Assembly (NCBI GenBank): GCA_030950975.1
Contig: JAUZQL010000328.1
Coordinates: 1 to 9,496, forward strand
Direction: 5' to 3'
DNA length: 9,496 nt
Source: Mariprofundaceae bacterium
GTDB lineage: Bacteria; Pseudomonadota; Zetaproteobacteria; Mariprofundales; Mariprofundaceae
Shown here piece after piece: positions 6,395 to 9,496 of the stretch. Numbering within the stretch: the first letter of the stretch is position 1; every line of letters starts with the position of its first letter. The translations under genes and the position numbers were made by a program. Under the pieces are notes generated by a model. That model worked only from the letters and a program-made list of their open reading frames with translations. It was not told the origin of the DNA and did no database searches.

Positions 6395-7870
6395 TTAAGA
6401 GTTTAAACGGTAATTCGGCGCTTCTTCGGTCATGGTAACATCATGCACATGAGATTCACTCAAACCTGCACCTGTAATTTTCACAAATTTGGCACGTTGA
6501 TGCATGGCTTCAATCGATTCCGCACCGATATAACCCATAGTTGCGCGCAAACCACCTATCAATTGATGTAAAATATCAGCCAATGAACCTTTATAAGCCA
6601 CGCGACCTTCAATGCCTTCTGGCACAAGTTTCATGGCTTCATCCACATCACCTTGGAAATAGCGATCTTTACTACCTTGTTGCATGGCAGCAATCGAACC
6701 CATGCCACGATATGCTTTATAGGTACGACCTTGATACAAAATCTTATCACCCGGTGCTTCATCTGTACCTGCAAACATCGAACCAAACATACAAGTGCTT
6801 GCACCTGCTGCCATCGCTTTGGCAAAATCACCTGAAAACTTAATGCCTCCATCAGCAATGATGGGTACACCGAGTTCACGCCCTGCATCAGCACATTGCA
6901 TCACCGCAGTCAGTTGAGGTACACCCACACCTGCTACAATACGTGTGGTACAAATTGAACCCGGGCCAATGCCCACTTTGACAGCATCTGCACCAGCAGT
7001 AATCAAATCACGCACAGCTTCAGGTGTGGCAATATTTCCACCAATGACTTGAATATCATCGCCATATTTTTGTTTAATTTCACGAACCTGATCAATCACA
7101 CCTTTGGAGTGACCATGGGCTGTATCTACCACCACAGCATCCACACCTTCAGCAAACAAGGCTTCAAAGCGTTGCATTTCTTTAGGTCCGACACCAATCG
7201 CCGCAGCCACAAGTAAACGTCCTAAACTATCACGGACTGCATTAGGATGAGCAGATGCTTTTTCAATGTCACGGACTGTTACCATGCCTTGTAAATAGCC
7301 ATCCGAATCCATCACGGGAAGTTTTTCAATACGATGTTCACAAAATAATGATTTGCACATGTCTAAATGGGTGCTTGGCGCAACAGTGATTAAATCAGCT
7401 AATGTCGTCATCATATCGACGACCAGTTTATCCGCATCCGTTTCAAAACGCATATCACGATTGGTAATAATACCGCAAAGTTTATTGGATGCATCCAATA
7501 CAGGGAAACCTGAAAAACCATGTTCTTTTGCTAGAACTTGTACATCTGCCAAGCTCATATCTTGGGTCACGGTTAAAGGATCTTGAACGACACCCGCTTC
7601 ATAACGTTTAACCTTACGAACTTCAGCTGCTTGTTGAGCGTGGGTCAAATTTTTGTGAATGACACCTAAACCGCCCTCTTGAGCCAAACAAATCGCAGTC
7701 GAAGACTCCGATACTGTATCCATTGCTGCCGATAAGACGGGGATATTCAAACGAATTTTTTTAGTGAGTTGAGCCGATGTATTTACACTTTTCGGTACAA
7801 CAGAACTCGCCTGCGGTACCAGTAACACATCGTCAAATGTTAAAGCTTCACCAAGAATACGTGAATCCAT
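6395..7870 (-). CDS. guaB: Inosine-5'-monophosphate dehydrogenase
   Basis: GuaB oxidises IMP to XMP with NAD+, the rate-limiting first step committed to guanine nucleotides. The 491-residue product has the usual TIM barrel interrupted by a CBS-domain pair (Bateman module, about 95-205), which in this family binds adenine or guanine nucleotides and regulates activity. The catalytic loop is GPGSICTTR, with nucleophile Cys307. The mobile flap carries MGSIAAMQQGSKDRYF (390-405), with Arg403/Tyr404 as the activating pair. AAMDTVSES (48-56) and IADGGIKFSGD (338-348) bind substrate. The ATG at 7870 has GGAGG nine bases upstream. It precedes guaA, which uses its product. No canonical gua-operon repressor site or purine riboswitch is recognisable upstream. 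Confidence 0.98.
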   Translation of the reverse strand: MDSRILGEALTFDDVLLVPQASSVVPKSVNTSAQLTKKIRLNIPVLSAAMDTVSESSTAICLAQEGGLGVIHKNLTHAQQAAEVRKVKRYEAGVVQDPLTVTQDMSLADVQVLAKEHGFSGFPVLDASNKLCGIITNRDMRFETDADKLVVDMMTTLADLITVAPSTHLDMCKSLFCEHRIEKLPVMDSDGYLQGMVTVRDIEKASAHPNAVRDSLGRLLVAAAIGVGPKEMQRFEALFAEGVDAVVVDTAHGHSKGVIDQVREIKQKYGDDIQVIGGNIATPEAVRDLITAGADAVKVGIGPGSICTTRIVAGVGVPQLTAVMQCADAGRELGVPIIADGGIKFSGDFAKAMAAGASTCMFGSMFAGTDEAPGDKILYQGRTYKAYRGMGSIAAMQQGSKDRYFQGDVDEAMKLVPEGIEGRVAYKGSLADILHQLIGGLRATMGYIGAESIEAMHQRAKFVKITGAGLSESHVHDVTMTEEAPNYRLNS

Positions 7871-7960
7871 AGAATCAAACCTCCAAATACAAGGCGCGGC
7901 ACGCTAACGCAAGAGCCGATGAGCTGAAAGCTCTAAGTTGGGCGTGTGAACGACTGTGTA
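7871..7960 (-). other. hflX-guaB spacer, G+C-rich with small palindromes
   Basis: This 90-bp spacer looks richer in G+C than its neighbours. It holds a perfect GAGCT-GAA-AGCTC hairpin (7921-7933) and an ACGCTAACGC near-palindrome. It ends with the guaB ribosome binding site (GGAGG, 7883-7879). The hairpin has no U run on the - strand, so it is not a convincing terminator. I see no good -35/-10 pair for a guaB promoter. Confidence 0.3.
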
Positions 7961-9238
7961 TTAGGCTGACAAATGATGCAAATATTTTTTATCCAATAAT
8001 AATTCAAAATGCATCCATTCATCATCGACCAAGTTTTCAGAATGAACATGAGCATATTGATGGCACCACGCGATTGTTTTTCCGTCAGAGATATGAACCT
8101 TCATACAACAAGATACGTCACCTTGCTGCATCCAAGTTTGAATCAATTGCGTCAATTCGGATAAACCTTGACCCGTCAATGCGGATACAGCCACTCGGCT
8201 GCCATCAATACCATCCAGAATATGTGATTGAACATCAGGCACTTGATCCACTTTATTCAAAATTTCAATGATGGGTGGGCAATGATCGCCATCCAACCCT
8301 AAATGTCGCAAGGTATCTTCCACTACAGTTTTTTGCATCGGTGATTCAGCATCTGAAATATCACGCACATGTAAAATCAAATCGGCTTCAGTCACTTCTT
8401 CCAAGGTGGCACGAAACGCATTGATGAGCTCATGGGGTAAATCTTGCACAAAGCCTACGGTATCGGAGAGCATCAAGCTTTGATGAGAACTTAATTCTAA
8501 TTTTCTCAGGGTAGGATCGAGTGTGGCAAACAATTGATCTGCGGCATAGACATCCGCTTTCGTTAATCGATTAAACAACGTGGATTTTCCTGCATTGGTA
8601 TAACCCACCAGTGCGATGGTTGGAATATCATGACGTTGTCGTCCGACACGTTGTGTGGAACGCATACGTTGAACCAGTGCCAGTTCTGCCGCCAGTTTTT
8701 TAATGGAATCACGAATCATACGGCGATCCAGTTCAATTTGACGTTCGCCCGGCCCACCTAAGAAACCATGTCCACCACGCTGGCGTTCCAAATGCGTCCA
8801 AGAATGCACCAAGCGACCCAGTTGGTAATTCAAACTTGCCAGTTGTACTTGCAAAACACCTTCACGGGTTCGTGCACGTGCACCAAAAATTTCAAGAATC
8901 AATCCTGTACGATCCACGACCTTGGCATTGCATGCTGTTTCAATGTTTTTTTGTTGAACAGGGCTTAAATTATGGTCGACAAAAATCACATCCAGCTCTT
9001 CTTCTTTAACGATTTCTGCAATAGATTCTAAATGTCCTGAACCCATCAAAGTCGCAGGAATAATTTTACGAATGGATACTTCTTTGGATGCTTTTAATAA
9101 ACAATCACAAGAAAGCACCAGTTGTTCAAATTCATGCAAACGCGAAGCGCTGGCGTGTTCTCCCCAACGTGCATCGGTGATACGTGGATGGATAGCCATT
9201 GCCCATGCGGGTTCTTCTACTGTTTCAATCATGTCCAT
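7961..9238 (-). CDS. hflX: Ribosome-associated GTPase HflX
   Basis: HflX is a translational GTPase-family protein that binds the 50S subunit and splits stalled or hibernating ribosomes, notably after heat or antibiotic stress. The 425-residue product has the HflX-specific N-terminal nucleotide-binding domain (GSGHLESI at 66-73, LSPVQQKNIE at 91-100, RTREGVLQVQLA at 123-134), the linker ERQRGGHGFLGGPGE (151-165), then the Obg-like G domain: G1 GYTNAGKS (212-219), G2 around T239, G3 DTVGF (259-263), G4 NKVD (328-331) and G5 SAL (352-354), plus a short C-terminal domain. All GTPase motifs are intact. The ATG at 9238 has GGAGA ten bases upstream. A second ATG at 9232 (Met3) would give the classic ATGA overlap with the miaA stop but sits further from that site, so the first is preferred. 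hfq, often between miaA and hflX, is missing. Confidence 0.97.
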   Translation of the reverse strand: MDMIETVEEPAWAMAIHPRITDARWGEHASASRLHEFEQLVLSCDCLLKASKEVSIRKIIPATLMGSGHLESIAEIVKEEELDVIFVDHNLSPVQQKNIETACNAKVVDRTGLILEIFGARARTREGVLQVQLASLNYQLGRLVHSWTHLERQRGGHGFLGGPGERQIELDRRMIRDSIKKLAAELALVQRMRSTQRVGRQRHDIPTIALVGYTNAGKSTLFNRLTKADVYAADQLFATLDPTLRKLELSSHQSLMLSDTVGFVQDLPHELINAFRATLEEVTEADLILHVRDISDAESPMQKTVVEDTLRHLGLDGDHCPPIIEILNKVDQVPDVQSHILDGIDGSRVAVSALTGQGLSELTQLIQTWMQQGDVSCCMKVHISDGKTIAWCHQYAHVHSENLVDDEWMHFELLLDKKYLHHLSA

Positions 9239-9496
9239 GTATTCAATGTCTCCAATGTTTCTAACATGTTGGCTTGCACATTTGCAGCATCACCCATGTG
9301 TGCATTCGGTGTTTGGTTCTTAAACCATGTCACTTGGCGTTTAGCGTAACGACGTGTGGCTGTTTTCGCATCACGTATCGCATCATCCAATGTGCCTTTA
9401 TTATCGAGATAATCCAAAAGCTGACGATAACCTACGGCGCGTAAAGCAGGATGAAGTTTAGAAATATGTTGCGCCTTTAACCAAGCGACTTCATCC
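9229..9496 (-). CDS. miaA: tRNA dimethylallyltransferase MiaA, C-terminal part
   Basis: MiaA transfers a dimethylallyl group to N6 of A37 in tRNAs that read UNN codons. Only about the last 88 residues are in the window; the gene continues beyond base 9496. Diagnostic segments are LHPALRAVGYRQLLDYL, matching the family RAVGYRQ motif, and the C-terminal DDAIRDAKTATRRYAKRQVTWFKNQ, in which ATRRYAKRQ-TW is the hallmark of MiaA. A TTG at 9417 is an internal Leu codon and not a start. The TGA stop (9231-9229) overlaps the start of hflX by 10 bp, so the two genes are almost certainly co-transcribed. Confidence 0.95.
   Translation of the reverse strand, partial: DEVAWLKAQHISKLHPALRAVGYRQLLDYLDNKGTLDDAIRDAKTATRRYAKRQVTWFKNQTPNAHMGDAANVQANMLETLETLNTWT

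Noticed and set aside
6395..7960. Purine riboswitch or ppGpp/PRPP-type leader upstream of guaB
   Set aside because: The 90-bp spacer is short and shows none of the conserved purine-aptamer core elements that I can recognise.
9072..9349. + strand open frames with many Cys/His residues opposite hflX and miaA
   Set aside because: The composition follows from the antisense of conserved genes; there are no spaced metal-binding motifs or start signals.
1..9496. CRISPR array, insertion sequence, phage or toxin-antitoxin content
   Set aside because: No regularly spaced direct repeats, transposase, terminal inverted repeats or small toxin/antitoxin pair; spacers are all 109 bp or less.

Overview
The window is ordinary housekeeping DNA from a diderm bacterium, most likely a proteobacterium. 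The evidence is an Mip/FkpA-type FKBP lipoprotein, a CheA-type hybrid kinase, and the miaA-hflX and rpsP-rimM-trmD gene pairings. By eye, G+C is in the low-to-mid 40s percent. I cannot place it below phylum from the sequence; a Zetaproteobacterium or a moderate-GC gammaproteobacterium would both fit, and this is only a guess.

Layout, left to right: the 3' end of a chemotaxis-type hybrid kinase (CheA with a C-terminal receiver) runs on the + strand to 912. Everything else is on the - strand, so transcription reads from right to left: miaA (only its 3' end is present) > hflX > guaB > guaA > fkpA-like FKBP lipoprotein > ffh > rpsP > rimM > trmD. trmD and the kinase gene converge with only 4 bp between their stop codons.

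The nine co-directional genes are close together: one overlap of 10 bp (miaA/hflX), one of 22 bp (rimM/trmD), and spacers of 25 to 109 bp elsewhere. They fall into functional blocks: tRNA modification and ribosome rescue (miaA, hflX), guanine nucleotide synthesis (guaB, guaA, the two steps IMP > XMP > GMP), envelope protein folding (FKBP), co-translational targeting (ffh), and ribosome and tRNA maturation (rpsP, rimM, trmD). Several products use or make GTP (HflX, Ffh, GuaA/GuaB), but the sequence gives no direct evidence of co-regulation. Two common companions are absent where expected: hfq is not between miaA and hflX, and rplS does not follow trmD.

No gene-free stretch exceeds 109 bp. I see no tRNA, rRNA, insertion sequence, CRISPR array or phage gene. 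All genes look intact except the two cut by the window edges. I did not find a previously undescribed system. The points worth a second look are small: a forced TTG start in trmD, a two-segment inverted repeat before guaA, a terminator-like hairpin with a G7 tract before ffh, a compositionally odd spacer before guaB, and slightly drifted GTPase motifs in Ffh.
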